Origin: Azadirachta indica | Taxonomy: Eukaryota > Streptophyta > Magnoliopsida > Sapindales > Meliaceae | Reading direction: 5' to 3' | NCBI GenBank assembly: GCA_022749755.1 | Contig: CM040452.1 | Location: 23,016,773-23,080,772, forward strand | Length of the DNA: 64,000 nucleotides | Part shown: in pieces, positions 43,900 through 56,249 of the stretch | How the letters are laid out: every line of letters starts with the position of its first letter | Position numbering within the stretch: position 1 is the first letter of the stretch | Notes under the pieces: generated by a model | Seen by the model: only the letters and a program-made list of their open reading frames with translations | Told to the model about the DNA's origin: nothing | Database searches by the model: none | Made by a program: the position numbers and the translations under genes

Positions 43900-45482
43900 T
43901 TTGAATACTTATTTTCTTTTTAACCATAAGGTTTATTTTGCAGGTGTTGAGGTGTTTCGACGAAAAAATATGAAAACGGAGCGTAAGTGTGAGTTTGTGA
44001 GCCTCTCCATTGATCTTGGGCTAAAGCTGTGAAAATCGCTATTTTGAATATGGTTAAAATGGTGATAATTTCATCTACACAAATCGAAATCATGATTCCT
44101 TTAAGGCGTTAGAAACTACATATTTAGAACTTTAGAATTATATGTTATGGGATTTGTCATGGGCAGTAGCTGTGGCGTGCCTATGCCATGCTCTCTGCTT
44201 ATCTGTGCAAAAGGGTAAAGTTTAAGTACTGTGCATGGCACCCACGCGCTATACATTTTGCCTCTTGGTAGCAACTGTAGCACAGTTATGCCACCAAGGA
44301 GCATGGCTGTCCTACATATCTTGTTACCATAGTGCCCCCACATCATCTAGATGTTTTTGGACGAATTTTGGCCTCAGGATCATCCTTGCATGGTCAGATT
44401 TATATATATACTAAGTTTTCATGTTTTTGGGGAGAAGGCCACCATACCAAAAAATTAGAAAGGGGGTTTTTAAAGTGAGAGGTAGAGAAAAAGGAGAGAG
44501 TTCTAACGAGAGAAAGTGGAAGAATCAACAAATTCTTGGAGAGCATTGGAAGATCACTTGAAGAATTGAGGATTTGAAGCTTGAACCAATCTAGTTCTAT
44601 CTTTTAAAATCTTAATTTCTCTTGAAACTCATTTAGATTGTTATTGAATATTTTATTTTATTGAATGATGTAGTTTAAGATGATGTTAATGTTTGATATT
44701 GATATGTTAAGCTAATTTCTATATTCTAGGGTCTTGATGTAATATACTTAGATTATGTTTTGATTGATTTGGATTTTTTAATATAAGTATGTTTTATTCA
44801 TTTATGTTTTCTTGCACTTAAGACTTCTGTTTTGTTGGAAAATGAATTAGTTAAAATTATATGAATGAATGAATGCTTAGAAGAGACTAATTTGTTTATT
44901 AAGATAAAAAAAATATAGTTTACAAATACTGAGAGTTTGAGATGATATCGATGTCTAAACGATTAAATTAATTCTAGAAAAACTAAGAAACTAGGAGATA
45001 ATCAGGTCTTTAGATATTAATAATTTGTAAAGTTAAAAGATCATTTGATTAGTTCAGTTGGATAGGAATATCAGATAGGTTGGTTAGATATAAGACTTGG
45101 TTTGACTCAAAAGAGATAATTTGGTTAAATTATAACTGGTTTAGTGAATTAAACAGAAAAATTAGTAATTCTCAATTAGGATGAATATAATAACGATTAG
45201 GTGAAATCAAGGCCCTAGGATAATTTCCATATCAATTTTACACGCTCCTTTTTTTACTTCTATTTTTTGTTTACCATCCATGCTTTTAATTAGTGAATTC
45301 TGGTTTATTCTTTTGTTAATCTCATGTCTTAAATATAGATTGCTTAGATAAAGTTGATTTGCCATAATTATAGTAATTAATTTGAAACAAAAAATCTCAG
45401 TCCTAATGGATACGACAACCCTTTTTATTATTATACTACTTGTACGACCTCATATACTTGCGGGTTGCATTTGTGAGTAACA
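43900..45482 (+). mobile_element. Element J: Athila-type 5' LTR (left edge approximate)
   Basis: Ends TTGTGAGTAACA at 45482, just before an Athila-type primer site. Upstream are TTGCAGGTGTTGAGGTGTTTC near 43938 and a GAGAGTT/GGAGAGCATTGGAAG block near 44500-44545, as in Athila LTRs. The left terminus was not found. It is estimated from content. The partner LTR is absent because the element is cut by K. Confidence 0.6.
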
Positions 45483-45620
45483 ATTTTGGCATTATTGCTA
45501 GGAATTGAGAATTTTTATGTTTTACTAATATTAAAATTGTGTAAGATTGATTTTAATTTAGGCTTTTATTTTACCCTTTTTAATTTTTGTTTTATTTTGA
45601 AGTTTGCAGATGCATGCAAA
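45483..45620 (+). other. Element J: decayed primer-binding site
   Basis: TTTTGGCATTATTGCTAGGA at 45484-45503 is a mutated form of the Athila/Tat site TGGCGCCGTTGCCGGGGA. The C-to-T and G-to-A changes at CpG-like positions are what methylation-driven decay would give. Confidence 0.7.
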
Positions 45621-46449
45621 GAGTTTATAGCCTTGAACTCATTACTTTTGACCCAAAAATTAAACAAACTCTTCCTCAATTGAGAACAGAAAGAAGGAAT
45701 CGATCAAGAGCTATGGTAGTCAAAGGAAATCATAATCAATCACAACAACCTCAACAACCAAAAGCTCTTTGGGATTAATTTAGGCTAATGGTTAATGATA
45801 ATTATTTGGGGATCCAGCGGCAAGCAATCAATTCCAACAACTTTGAGCTCATGCTCGCATTGATAAACATGGTCCAGCAAAATTAATATAGGGGTTTGTC
45901 TCATGAAGACCCCAATATTCGTTTGGCTATGTTTTTGGAGATGTACAACACCTTAAAAATGAATGGAGTGGACCAAGACGTGATTCAAATGAGATTACAA
46001 TCCTTACAACTAGGGAGCATCACTACATGAGATGAATTGGCTCAAAAGTTCCTCAAAAAGGACCACCATTGAAGACTTTGCAGTTGAGGGGCAAGATTAC
46101 ACAATTTAAACTAGACTTTGAGCCTTTGTAAGAGTCTTGCAAGCAATTCAAAGATCTAACTAGGAAATGTCCTTAGCGTGGGTTCTAAGATTGGTTTCAA
46201 ATATAGTTGTTTTATAATGGATTGAATTGGCAAACTAGGACGATTGTAGATGCAACAATTGGTGGTACCTTGTTGCCCAAGATGACTGAGGAAGATTATG
46301 CTTTATTTGAGGAAATGGCTTGAAAAATTACCAATGGCCAAATGAGAGAACCTTGGAAAAAAAAGCTGTAGATATTCATGAAGTAGATCCCTTGGTATCA
46401 CTATTAGCAAAAGTAGCAGTTTTGGGAAATTAAATTCAAGCGAAAAACT
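45621..46449 (+). pseudogene. Element J: Athila gag remnant
   Basis: Plus-strand Athila gag in one main frame with stops and deletions: L-R-T-E-R-R-N-R-S-R-A-M, N-F-E-L-M-L-A-L-I-N-M-V-Q-Q-N, then H-E-D-P-N-I-R-L-A-M-F-L-E-M, G-V-D-Q-D-V-I-Q-M-R-L, D-E-L-A-Q-K-F-L, F-Y-N-G-L-N-W-Q-T-R and L-L-A-K-V-A-V-L-G-N. A stretch between M-R-L and the D-E-L-A block is shortened. It stops at 46449, where the 3' LTR of K begins. Its orientation is opposite to K and L. Confidence 0.75.
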
Positions 46450-47646
46450 TGTTGTGGATTTTAATAAATGCAAGTGCACATTATTGTTACAAGTAATATA
46501 TGATAAGTTATATATCGTTCCCACAAGAATTGATTAATTTGTCAATTACCAAAGAAAATTAATCCTAAATTTATTTGAAGAATTCAATTAATGTTTGATT
46601 AATAAGAATTTGCAGAAAATTAAATTAAACTAAAAAATCAAAATTGTAAATCTCAATTGATTAAAACACTAGGGTAGTAGATTTCACCATAGCTATTTAA
46701 ATTTAATTTCTTTGATTATGTTATTTCAATTTATTACTAATATTGATAGAAAAATTATCCTAATTTATTTGATAATTTTTCGCAAGATTTACCAAAAATA
46801 CATGCACTTATTAATTTACTATATCTCTATGTAAATCAAATTACATAAAAGTTTATTAAAAGTAATGATAATTATTCTTAATTCTACATGAATTATGGTA
46901 GTACATTTTTATTTAACATGTAATTCATGGCATTTATTACCAGATCAAAATACATAAATCATTTCTTAGATCAATATAATTCACAAATCAATCAAATATT
47001 AGCCAAATATTCAAAAGCATTAAGGAAAATAGTGAATGCTCAATATTGAATAACAAACCATAAACAGCACAATTTTTTTTGGAAAATAAATGTTCTTAAC
47101 TAGGCTACATCTTTGCCGTAGTTTAGAAAATTTAGTTCCTCATTAAATAATGAAGAATTACACAAAAAAATAAATATTCTATACATAAAATACAGAAAAG
47201 AAGATTTGAAAGGAAATGATTCTAACTCTCTTCTTCCCTTTTTTGAAAAATAAGCAATCTTCCTCCTCCTTTTGTGCTCCAAGTTGAGAGAAAAATCAGA
47301 ACACTTCCTCTTTCAACTGTTGTCTCCTTGTTAGAATCTTAAACCCTAAAATAAAGGGTTATATTTATACTCTCTTCAAATCAAAGATTACGCTTTGGTT
47401 TTCATTTGGGCTTTGGGCTTTAAATGAGCTTTCTAAAAAGAATATAGTTAAGTCCATTTAACTTGGCCCAAATCTCTTCTTCAAATTTAATTGGCTGGAA
47501 AATAAAATTCTTCATCAATTTCTATAAATAATAGCACAATAAATGACAATAAAAGTAAACAAGTAAAAATGACAACATAATGTGAAGAATCCTCCTTAAT
47601 ATTTGTGTAAACAAAGCACAAATAAATATAAAAAAAAATTGATAAC
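46450..47646 (-). mobile_element. Element K: 3' LTR (1197 bp)
   Basis: The plus-strand left edge TGTTGTGGATTTT equals the inner end of the 5' LTR. The right edge TTGATAAC is a mutated TTGATACA. AAGTTTGGGG on the minus strand next to it is the polypurine tract. It lacks the intact hairpin seen in the 5' copy. Confidence 0.85.
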
Positions 47647-49879
47647 CCCAAACTTAACATTTGCTAGTCCTCAAGCAAAAGAAAAATTCAAAGAACATAA
47701 ACTAGCTTCTTTATTATATCGTTTCATGGTCAACAAGAATACAACAAGATACAAAATCAATCAATCAATTATCCAAGTAGTAACAATGCCTCATATGTTA
47801 TACTCAAGTGTAGTGTGTGATAGTCATTAATTGATCATTATCTCTCATGTCATCCTTCACAATATTATAGTATAGTATGCATAGCAGTTTAGAACTCCAA
47901 ATCTCACAAAGATGGTCACTTTTAAAAAAAGTTCTTGAAATTTAGATTAACACTGTAAAGTATATGAGACAAGCATTACGCTTAAATTTTTAATGAAAAA
48001 CAAAGCTCACATATAAAAGAAAGAGCATGCTATTTTCGATGTAATGATCATGATCTCATGAAGGGAATGCCAGTAACTTGATTATCATGACAACAAATGC
48101 AAATTAATTATACAACACACAGAATCAACATAGGACTTTCTTTCAAGGTTGTAATGAAACCAACAGGTAAGTTATTCTTAAGAAAGAATAGATAATGGGT
48201 AAAACAAACTTATAAGAACTCAATAATATATGCATAAATTATCAAATCTCTTCTTTTCTCGTAAACACATTTCACCACCATCACTCCATATTTCTCCTTC
48301 TCTTTCTTTTTGAAAGCACATTGTTCTCTGTTTTTTTTTTTCTTGCTTTTCACATTCGGCCTTAACTCTTTTTCTTTCAACTATACTCTACCTTTTGACG
48401 CAAGAACTCAATGCTTACTTAAACATAAGTCCTGGTTACTCAGTAAAAGCATAGTTTGGATAAATGTATACAATTTTTTTTTTTGGCCGTACAACAAATT
48501 GATAAAGCATTGTGCAATTAACCATATATGCATTATACAACACACATTTATAACTCAAAGGATAGGAATAAGAATAAAGACAATAGAAACTTGGCTATCA
48601 GGATTAGTTGTTATTAGTTTTAAGAAAGATAGAGATCATTTTTAAGCTCAAAGTGGTTGACTAAGAAAACATGAATACCGTTGGCTAGAAAGGCTCAAAC
48701 GATACAAATAAGACCTAGAATCACTTCTTATGCATTATACAACCATTATTGCATTCAAAACATGAATAATCAAGTTAATTAGGCAAAACAAAATATAATG
48801 AGATCATTGAATGAAAAGATGACAAGAAAAGATGTAGAATAATCACATAACACTTCAAATTGAAGGACAAAGGCTCAAAAGCTCACGATTAAGGTTATAT
48901 GAGTCTACACTGTCTTGCATAACATTCTCTAATTATGTGAATTCATCAATTTAAGATTCTGATCAATCATGACATTAAGTGTTTATGAATTGTGAGAATA
49001 AACAATGAAACCTAGTTAGCACAAGGATAATATTATGATCAAACTTAATATCTCATTAATTCAAATTGATCATGTATAAATCATTTTCAAATTTTCCAAC
49101 TAAATAAGGAAGCGACTCAAACAACTCAAAAACAGAAAACAAACACAAATTTTTTTTTAATTATAACTCAAACAATAGTAAAACTAAAAAAAATACCAAA
49201 ATTCAAAAATTAAAAAAAAAAGAAAAAGAAACAAGCTAAAATAAGAAAGAAAAATATATCAAGCAAAACCAAAACCTCCACCCCCAAACTTAAATCTAAC
49301 ATTGTCCTCAATATTTACAATTAAAAATTTATGCAATGAATAGATCAAATAAAGGTGTAAAAATAAGGAAATACTTCAAACATAAAGAAAAAAAAAAGGG
49401 GAAAAGATAGCACCTGATTTTGGCAATCAAGTTCAATTGTTGCAAAATTCATATTCTCCTTCTCCTACACTTTAGGTTGCCTCCCAAATAGCTGAAAGTT
49501 TAACATCTTCAATCGGACTAAGTTCTTCACCAAAGAAAACACTCAGACATTAGCTAACGTGATTGTGGTCTTGCATTGCTCAAAATCACCCTCTACATAA
49601 TGCTTCAACCTCAATCCAATAACTTTGAATATTCCTTTTGTATCATGATGAACTTCAACTGCAGCATAAGGAAATACACGAATAATTATAAAAAGACCAG
49701 ACCATTGTGAGCATAATTTTCCCTAAAAGAGTCGAAGACGAGAATTATAAAGGAGAACTTTCTGACCAGCTCAAAAATTCTCGCCTTATAATGTGCTTAT
49801 CATGCCACTTCTTCGTATACTCCTTATAAATTTACGCATTCTCATAAGCATTATTACGAATTTCTTCCATCTCATTCAA
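47647..49879 (-). other. Element K: long tail between integrase and 3' LTR
   Basis: 2.2 kb. Athila elements often have an additional ORF (env-like) here. On the coding strand I see none longer than background. CCCAAACTTAA motifs near 47647 and 49284 (AGTTTGGGG on the minus strand) are polypurine-tract-like, at both borders. The plus-strand 111-codon frame at 48310-48645 is Phe-rich, runs against the element and is not called a gene. Confidence 0.6.
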
Positions 49880-50797
49880 TTACAGTAACCGTTTTTCTCC
49901 TACAGCTTTCATGTCAAAATTCAATATTTTTACTGCCCAATATGCTTTGTGCTCAAGTTCAACCGAAAGATGACAAGCTTTACCAAACACTAGCTTATAT
50001 AGAGACATTACAATGGAAGTTTTAAATGCTATGCGATAAGCCCATAATGCATTTTCTAATTTTTTCGACCAATCTTTCCTTGAATTGCTCACTGTTTTTT
50101 CGAGTTTTATCTTTAATTCTTTATTTGAAATCTCCACTTGACCACTTGTTTGAGGATGATAAGTGGTAGCTATTCGATGAGTGACACCATAGTTTCCCAA
50201 TAAAGCTTCAAATTGATGATTGTAAAAATGTTTACCACCATCGCTAATGATTGCTTGTGGAGTGCCAAATTAGGTAAAAATATGCTTATGTAGGAAATTC
50301 ATAATAGCCTTAGCATCATTGTTGCATACAGCCATTACGTCCACCCACTTTGAAACATAATCTACAGCCACAAAAATGTATTGATTTGAAAAGCATGATG
50401 GAAATGGACCCTTGAAGCTTATCCCCCAAACATCGAATAATTCTACCTCAAGAATATTATTCAGTGGCATTTCATTTTTTCGGGAAATATTTCCAGTTCT
50501 TTAACATCGATCACAAGCAACAACAAATGAGTAAGAGTCCTTGAACAAGAAACCAGATTGTAGTACCTTTGCCACTGTTTTTGTTGCTCCGAAATGCTCT
50601 CCATATTCTGATGAATGACAATGTTGCAAAATGCTCACCATCTCATTTTTTAGAACACAACACCGAATTATTTGATCTGAGCATTGTTTATATAAGAATG
50701 AATCCTCCCAACAATAATGCTTGACATCTGCAAAGAATTTGTTCTTTTGTTGATATGATAAATCAGCCGGAATAATGTTGCTAGCCAAATAATTCAC
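49880..50797 (-). pseudogene. Element K: integrase
   Basis: Three open blocks: zinc domain 50797-50501 (F-L-Y-K-Q-C, H-C-H-S-S-E-Y-G-E-H-F-G, ending V-A-C-D-R-C, so the H-H-C-C pattern is present); core 50470-50270 ([11 protein letters not shown] where Asp is usual at I-D-F, then [14 protein letters not shown]); and 50200-49880 with T-Y-H-P-Q-T-S-G-Q-V-E-I-S-N (catalytic Glu kept), W-A-Y-R-I-A and K-A-C-H-L-S-V-E-L-E-H-K-A-Y-W-A. The blocks are separated by stops. It would insert element DNA. Confidence 0.85.
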
Positions 50798-52065
50798 AAA
50801 TCAGCATACCAAGGTATATCCGATGCTTGAAGAGAGAAAAGTTGTTCGTTCGAGAATACTTCAATAATTGCACTTTCTGCATCATTTTCAATTTCTTCAT
50901 GTTCCAATCGAGATAAATGATCGACAACTAAATTTTTAGATCCCTTCTTATCTCAAATCTCTAAGTCGAATTATTACAGCAAAAGCACCCATCTAATGAG
51001 TCTTAGTTTTGCATCCTTTTTCACAAGTAAGTATTTGATGGCTGAATAGTCAGTGTAAGCTATCACCTTTGAACCGATCAAATAAGAGCGAAACTTATCA
51101 AATGCAAAAAACAACAGCCAACAGCTCTTTTTTCGTGGTATAATTCAATTGAGCATCCATCAAGGTTCTGCTTGCATAATAAATGACATGCAAAGCTTTA
51201 CTTTTTCGCTGCCCCAAAAGAGCTCCTAAAGTATAATTACTTGCATCGCACATAAGTTCAAATGGCAAATCCCAATCCGGAGTCACAATAATAGGTGGAG
51301 AAATCAGAGTCTTCTTCAAAGTGTTAAATGCCTGCAAAGAATCATTAAAAAAATCAAAATGCCTGTCTTTTATCAAGAGATTACAAAAAGGTTTAGAAAA
51401 TTTTGAAATGTCCTTTATGAAGCGATGATAAAATCTATCTTGTCCCAAAAATTTCTAATAGCCCTTATAGAAGTAGTCGGTGGCAATTTCGCGATGACTT
51501 CAATTTTCGCTCGATCAACTTCAATTCCTTTTGCTGAAATGCGATGACCTAAAATGATGCCTTCTTGAACCATAAAATGATATTTTTCCCAACTCAACAC
51601 TAAGTTGGTTTCTTCACATCGCTGTAAAACTAGAGCCAAGTTATTCAAACAATTATCAAAAGAAAAACTAAACACTGAAAAGTCATCCATAAACACTTCA
51701 ATGAATCTTTGCACAATGTCAAAAAAAATAGCCATCATAAAATGCTGAAAAGTTGTAGGTATGTTACATAGACCAAATCGCATCCTTCAAAATACAAATG
51801 TCTCTTGATCTTCCGGTGCAATAGGAACTTGGCTATAACCAGAATAACCATCTAGAAAGCAATAATAGGAATGACCAACAAGTCTCTCTAGTATTTGATC
51901 AATAAAAGGTAATGGAAAATGATCTTTGCGAGTGGCATCATTTAACTTGCGATTATCAACACAAACTCGCCATCTTGTGACTATTATTGTAAGAATAAGT
52001 TCGTTGTTGTCATTCTTCACAATGGTCATCCCCCCGTTCTTTGGAACGACATGCATCAAACTCAC
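50798..52065 (-). pseudogene. Element K: reverse transcriptase and RNase H
   Basis: RT blocks: V-V-P-K-N-G-G-M-T-I-V, W-R-V-C-V-D-N-R-K-L-N, H-F-P-L-P-F-I-D-Q, F-L-D-G-Y-S-G-Y (52065-51787), then M-R-F-G-L-C-N, the catalytic box F-M-D-D-F-S-V-F (intact) and L-G-H-R-I-S-A-K-G-I-E-V (51783-51415). Next Y-H-R-F-I-K-D-I and the RNase H part M-C-D-A-S-N-Y with V-I-Y-Y-A-S-R-T-L (51448-51098). The rest of RNase H to 50798 is broken. The number of stops is modest. Confidence 0.87.
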
Positions 52066-52990
52066 CTATGGACTATCAAAAATTGGGTAAATCATTCTAG
52101 CATCTAACAATTTCAAAACTTCAGCCCTTACCACCTCTTTCATGTTAGGATTCAATCTGCATTGATGCTCAACTATTGGTTTGAAATTTTTTCCATTAGG
52201 ATTTTATGTAAACAAGTTAAAGGGCTTATATCTTTAATATTGACAATAGACTATCTCAATGCTGTCATGTGATTTCTTAAAACTTGAAATAGTTTTTATT
52301 CTTCCAATTCACTCAAAGAAGCTGAAATTATGACTGGAAATGTTGAATTATCACCTCAATATGCATACCGAATGTGAGATGGCAGTGGCTTGAACTCAAA
52401 TTTATGAGTAGATGACAATGCTTGAGAATTGTTTTTATTAAGCTCTTCAAAATTCTGCCTTCGAAGAGAATAAGGTGGAGCAACTCCCAAAAAATGAGCA
52501 TACTCTACAATTTCTGTGTTTTCAACTTTGGTAGATTTAGAATGCACAATACAAGCTTCAAGTGGTTCATTTGGATGCTCACTTCTGAAAGTGTCAGCCA
52601 CCAGCTTGTCTAAAGTGTCAATTTGAAAACAACACTCAGTTTTGGATGGATACTTAATCGCTTTGAACATATTGAAGACAACTTGCTCATCTTGAATTCA
52701 TGAAATTAATTTTCCTTGTTGTACGTCAATTAAAGTTCTCCTTGTAGCTAAAAATGGCCAGCCTAAGAAAAGTGAAATTTCTCGATCAGCTTCTATATCC
52801 AAGATAATAAAATCAGCTGGAAAAATAAACTTATCCACCCTAACTAATACATCTTCAATTATACCCCTTGGATGCTTAATTGATCGATCTACTAATTGTA
52901 AGGAGACAATTGTAGCAGTTGCTTCGCCAAGTCCTAATTTTCTGAAAACGAAAAAAGGCATTAATTTGTACCTAAATCACACAAAACTTT
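52066..52990 (-). pseudogene. Element K: protease and linker to RT
   Basis: The protease at about 52990-52698 has C-D-L-G-T (family C-D-L-G-A-S) in a shifted frame, then V-F-R-K-L-G-L-G-E, L-Q-L-V-D-R-S-I-K-H-P-R-G, D-V-L-V-R-V-D-K-F-I-F-P-A-D-F and L-G-W-P-F-L-A-T. The linker 52670-52356 is open for 104 codons and contains P-P-Y-S-L-R-R-Q-N-F and F-K-P-L-P-S-H-I-R-Y-A-Y, the usual lead-in to Athila RT. Confidence 0.8.
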
Positions 52991-54829
52991 TTAAAAATAA
53001 CACTCTCTAATAGTGTAAGGTATTGTAAAACTCCCTGAATGTTTTAACTTTGGTGGCAATTTATTTTGCAAGATAGCACTGCACTCTTCTGTTAACATAA
53101 CCGTCTTATTTTCCTCCAATTTCCTCTTGTTGGATAAAATCTCCTTTATAAATTTAGCGTAGCTTAGCATTTGCTCCAACGCATATGAAAAAGGAATGTT
53201 AATATGCAATTTCTTAAACATCAAGGAATATAGAAAATTGCTTATCTAATTTATTTTTTTATAAACATTGAGGGAATGGCTTAGCATTTGCTCCAACGCA
53301 TATGAAAAAGGAATGTTAATATGCAATTTCTTAAACATCAAGGAATATAGAAAATTGCTTATCTAATTTATTTTTTTATAAACATTGAGGGAATGGAATT
53401 GGTGGCACATAATTCTTGTTAGGACTTGCTCTTTCAGCTTGCAAAATGGAAGAACTTGATGCTGTAGATCTTTTGTTGGCATTTTTAGAATGCTTATCAT
53501 TGTCCTTGTCAGTTGTGGTTGTTACATTTGATGGACAAAAATCAACTTGTTCTTCTGTTGCTTCTTTTAACTTGTTTTTTAGCTCGTTGAGTTGTTTTCC
53601 ATTCCGAAGTGTAATTGCCTTCACTTAATCCTTCGGATTTGTCTCCATATTGCTTGGTAAGGAACCTTGCTACCTTTCCGTTAATAAATTTGCCATTTGA
53701 CCCGTTTGTACTTCAAGATTTCAAATGGATGTAGCTTGGTTTTGCAATGTTGTCTCAGTCTTTGTCATGAATTTAAAGGTGTTCATGGTGAGCTACGCAA
53801 GTGCATCTTCCAAATTCACTTTCTTTTCTTGTGGCTGAAAACTAGGATGTGGTTTCATCACATTTTGATTATTGCTCCATGAAAAATTCGGATGATGTTT
53901 CTAAGTTAGATTGTAAGTGTTTGAATAAGGATTCTGAGGTTGCCTTGGAAATTCAACACAAAGTTTTCTTGCTCAAAATATAAAGAAGCAAATGGATTGC
54001 CTACTTGATAGTCAACACTAGCATGATTTCCTCCACAAAATTCACACGCTTGAACTTGAGATTGGATAGCATTAATATTCAAATTACCAAACTATCTTGA
54101 CAAATTAGCAACCTGGGCTGTTAAAGCGGTGATGGCATCAATTTCGTGCACTCTAGTAGCTCTTCTTTGTGTTGAACGATATGAAGGCCATTGATAATTA
54201 TTAGAAGCCATTTTTTCCAGCAATGTGTATGCTTCATTATGTGTTTTGCTCATCAATGCACCACCTGTTGTAGCATCAATCATTATTCTAGTTGTGCAAC
54301 TTAATCCATTGTAAAATGGTTGAACTTACAACCATGTTGGCAACCCATGATGTGGACACCTCCTTATTATATTCTTATACCTTTCCCATGCTTCATATAA
54401 TAATTCCGCGTTGAATTGAGAAAATGATGTGATATCATTCCTTATTTTCACCGTCTATGCTAGAGGGAAAAACTTCGCTAAGAATTTCTGAGCTAATTCA
54501 TTCCAAGTTACGATGGTTTCAGGAGGAAGTGAATTTAACCATCCATTCGCCTTGTCCCTAAGTGAGAACGAAAAGAGTTTCAAGCTTATTACATCATCTG
54601 AAACACCATTATACTTGAAAAGGTCACAAATTTCCAAAAATTTTGCAATATGTGCATTCGGATCATTATTCGGAAATCCGCTGAATTGGACAAAAGTTTG
54701 AATCATCTGAATTATTGCGGGCTTAATCTCAAAGTTGATGGCTTGAATTGTAGGTCATCTAATGCTAGATGAATCGTCATTAATTGTTGGAATAGTATAA
54801 TCCCTCAATGCGCTATTATTTTCAACCAT
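52991..54829 (-). pseudogene. Element K: gag
   Basis: Starts at about 54829 (M-V-E-N-N-S-A-L-R-D-Y). Capsid region 54706-54455: F-P-N-N-D-P-N-A-H-I-A-K-F-L-E-I-C, L-F-S-F-S-L-R-D-K-A-N-G-W-L-N-S-L-P and F-L-A-K-F-F-P. Then W-E-R-Y-K, F-Y-N-G-L-S, a zinc-knuckle-like C-E-F-C-G-G-N-H-A-S-V-D-Y whose last Cys is Tyr, and the C-terminal block 53624-53376 with I-T-L-R-N-G-K-Q-L. Several stops. Near its end lies a perfect 117-bp tandem duplication. Confidence 0.85.
53163..53396. repeat. Perfect 117-bp tandem duplication in gag-pol of K
   Basis: 53163-53279 and 53280-53396 are identical over all 117 bp. The unit begins CTTAGCATTTGCTCC and ends GAGGGAATGG. 117 is a multiple of three (39 codons), so the frame would be kept, though both units contain stops. 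The lack of any difference contrasts with the decay around it, so the duplication is recent or an assembly artefact. Confidence 0.95.
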
Positions 54830-55058
54830 AATGCTAGTTTGCTACATTGTTGATGCTTGTTTACGCTTTTTATTTTGCTTGCGAAAATTCCATTCTATCT
54901 GTCTATCCAAAGGAATAAGATTATAACTTTTGGAACATCTCATGCACTAAGAAAGCACTTGAATTCACGATAAAACCAAACTTCAAATTAAAATCAGAAT
55001 TAATCCAAATCGATATTAACAAAGATTAAAACAGTCCCCGACAACGGCACCAAAAACT
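54830..55058 (-). other. Element K: leader and primer-binding site
   Basis: The minus strand reads TTTTGGTGCCGTTGTCGGGG at 55055-55036, close to the Athila/Tat primer site TTTGGCGCCGTTGCCGGGG. The leader to gag is short and homologous to the right end of the window in element L. Confidence 0.85.
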
Positions 55059-56249
55059 TGTTTTAAATTTTAATAAACGTAAGTGTATGTTATCGTTACA
55101 AGTAACGATAAGTTATGTATCGTTCCCACAAGGATTGATTAATTTGTTAATTGCCGAAGATAATTAATCCTAAATTTATTTGAAGAATTTATTTAATGTT
55201 TGATTAAAAAAAATACAAAAAAATAAATTAAACTAACAAAGCAAAATTGTGAATTTCAATTGATTAAAAAAAACTAAGGCAGTAGATTTCACCATAGCTA
55301 TTAAAATTTAATTCCTTCAGTTATGTTGTTTCAATTTATTACTAATACTGACAGAAAATTATTCTAATTTATTTGATAATTTTTCTCAAGATTTACCAAA
55401 AATACTTACATATATTAATCACTATATCTCTATGTGAATCGAATTGCATGAAAGTTCATTAAAAACAGTGATAATTATTCTAAATTCAACACGAATCATG
55501 GTAGCATATTTTTATCTAACATCTAATTCATGATATTTATTACCAGATGAAAACATATAAATCACTTCTCAGATCAATGTGATTCACAAATCAATCAAAT
55601 ATTAGCCAAATATTTAAAAGCATTAAGCAAAATAATGAATGCTCAATATTGAATAACAAACCATACACAACACAATTTTCTGGAAAATAAATATTTTTAG
55701 CTAGGCTACATTTTTACCCTAGTTCAAAAAATTTAGTTCCCCATTAAATAATGAAAAATTACACAAAAATTAAAACATTCTAAATATAAAAAAATACAGA
55801 AAAGAAGATTTGGAAAAGAATGATTCTAACTCTCTTCTTCCCTTTTCTGAAAAATAAGAAATCTTCCTCCTCCTTTGTGCTCCAAATTGAGAGAAAAACC
55901 AGAACACTCCTCTTCTAGCTGCTGCCTCCTTACTAGAATCTCAAATTCTAAAACAAAGAGTTATATTTATACTCTCTTCAAATCAAAGATTAGGTTTTAG
56001 GTTTCATTTGAGCTTTGGGCTTTATTTGGGCCTTTTGAAAAAAATGCAATTAGATCTATTTAACTTGGCCCAAATCTCTTCTTCAATTTTAATTGGCTGG
56101 AAAATAAAATTCTTCTTCAATTCTACAAATAAAAGCACAACAAATGAAAATAAAAGTGAACAAGTAAAAATAACTACATAATGTTAAGAATCCTTTTTAA
56201 TATTTGTATAGAAAAAGCACAAATATATATAAAAAAAAAAATTGATACA
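55059..56249 (-). mobile_element. Element K: 5' LTR (1191 bp)
   Basis: Plus-strand edges TGTTTTAAATTTT and AATTGATACA. Near the inner end, 55090-55111 is a perfect hairpin (TTATCGTTAC, AA, GTAACGATAA). The right flank is element L gag without a target duplication. Confidence 0.87.

Larger units (their letters stand above)
46450..56249 (-). mobile_element. Element K: 9.8-kb Athila-type retrotransposon
   Basis: Minus-strand element with 5' LTR 55059-56249, primer site 55037-55055, gag, protease, reverse transcriptase, RNase H, integrase, a long non-coding tail and 3' LTR 46450-47646. The domain order and primer site are those of Athila. There is no target duplication: the left flank is AAACT in element J, the right flank TCAAT in element L. 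The two LTRs differ at roughly 15% of positions over the first 115 bases. All enzymes contain stops. Confidence 0.88.

Noticed and set aside
48310..48645. 111-codon plus-strand open frame in tail of K
   Set aside because: Runs against the element, is dominated by Phe/Leu from T-runs, and has no homologue in the window.
53163..53396. CRISPR-like or satellite array
   Set aside because: Only two units, no spacers, plant nuclear context; a plain tandem duplication.
53416..53628. 70-codon plus frame
   Set aside because: Antisense shadow of the gag C-terminal block of K with the LRNGKQL motif.
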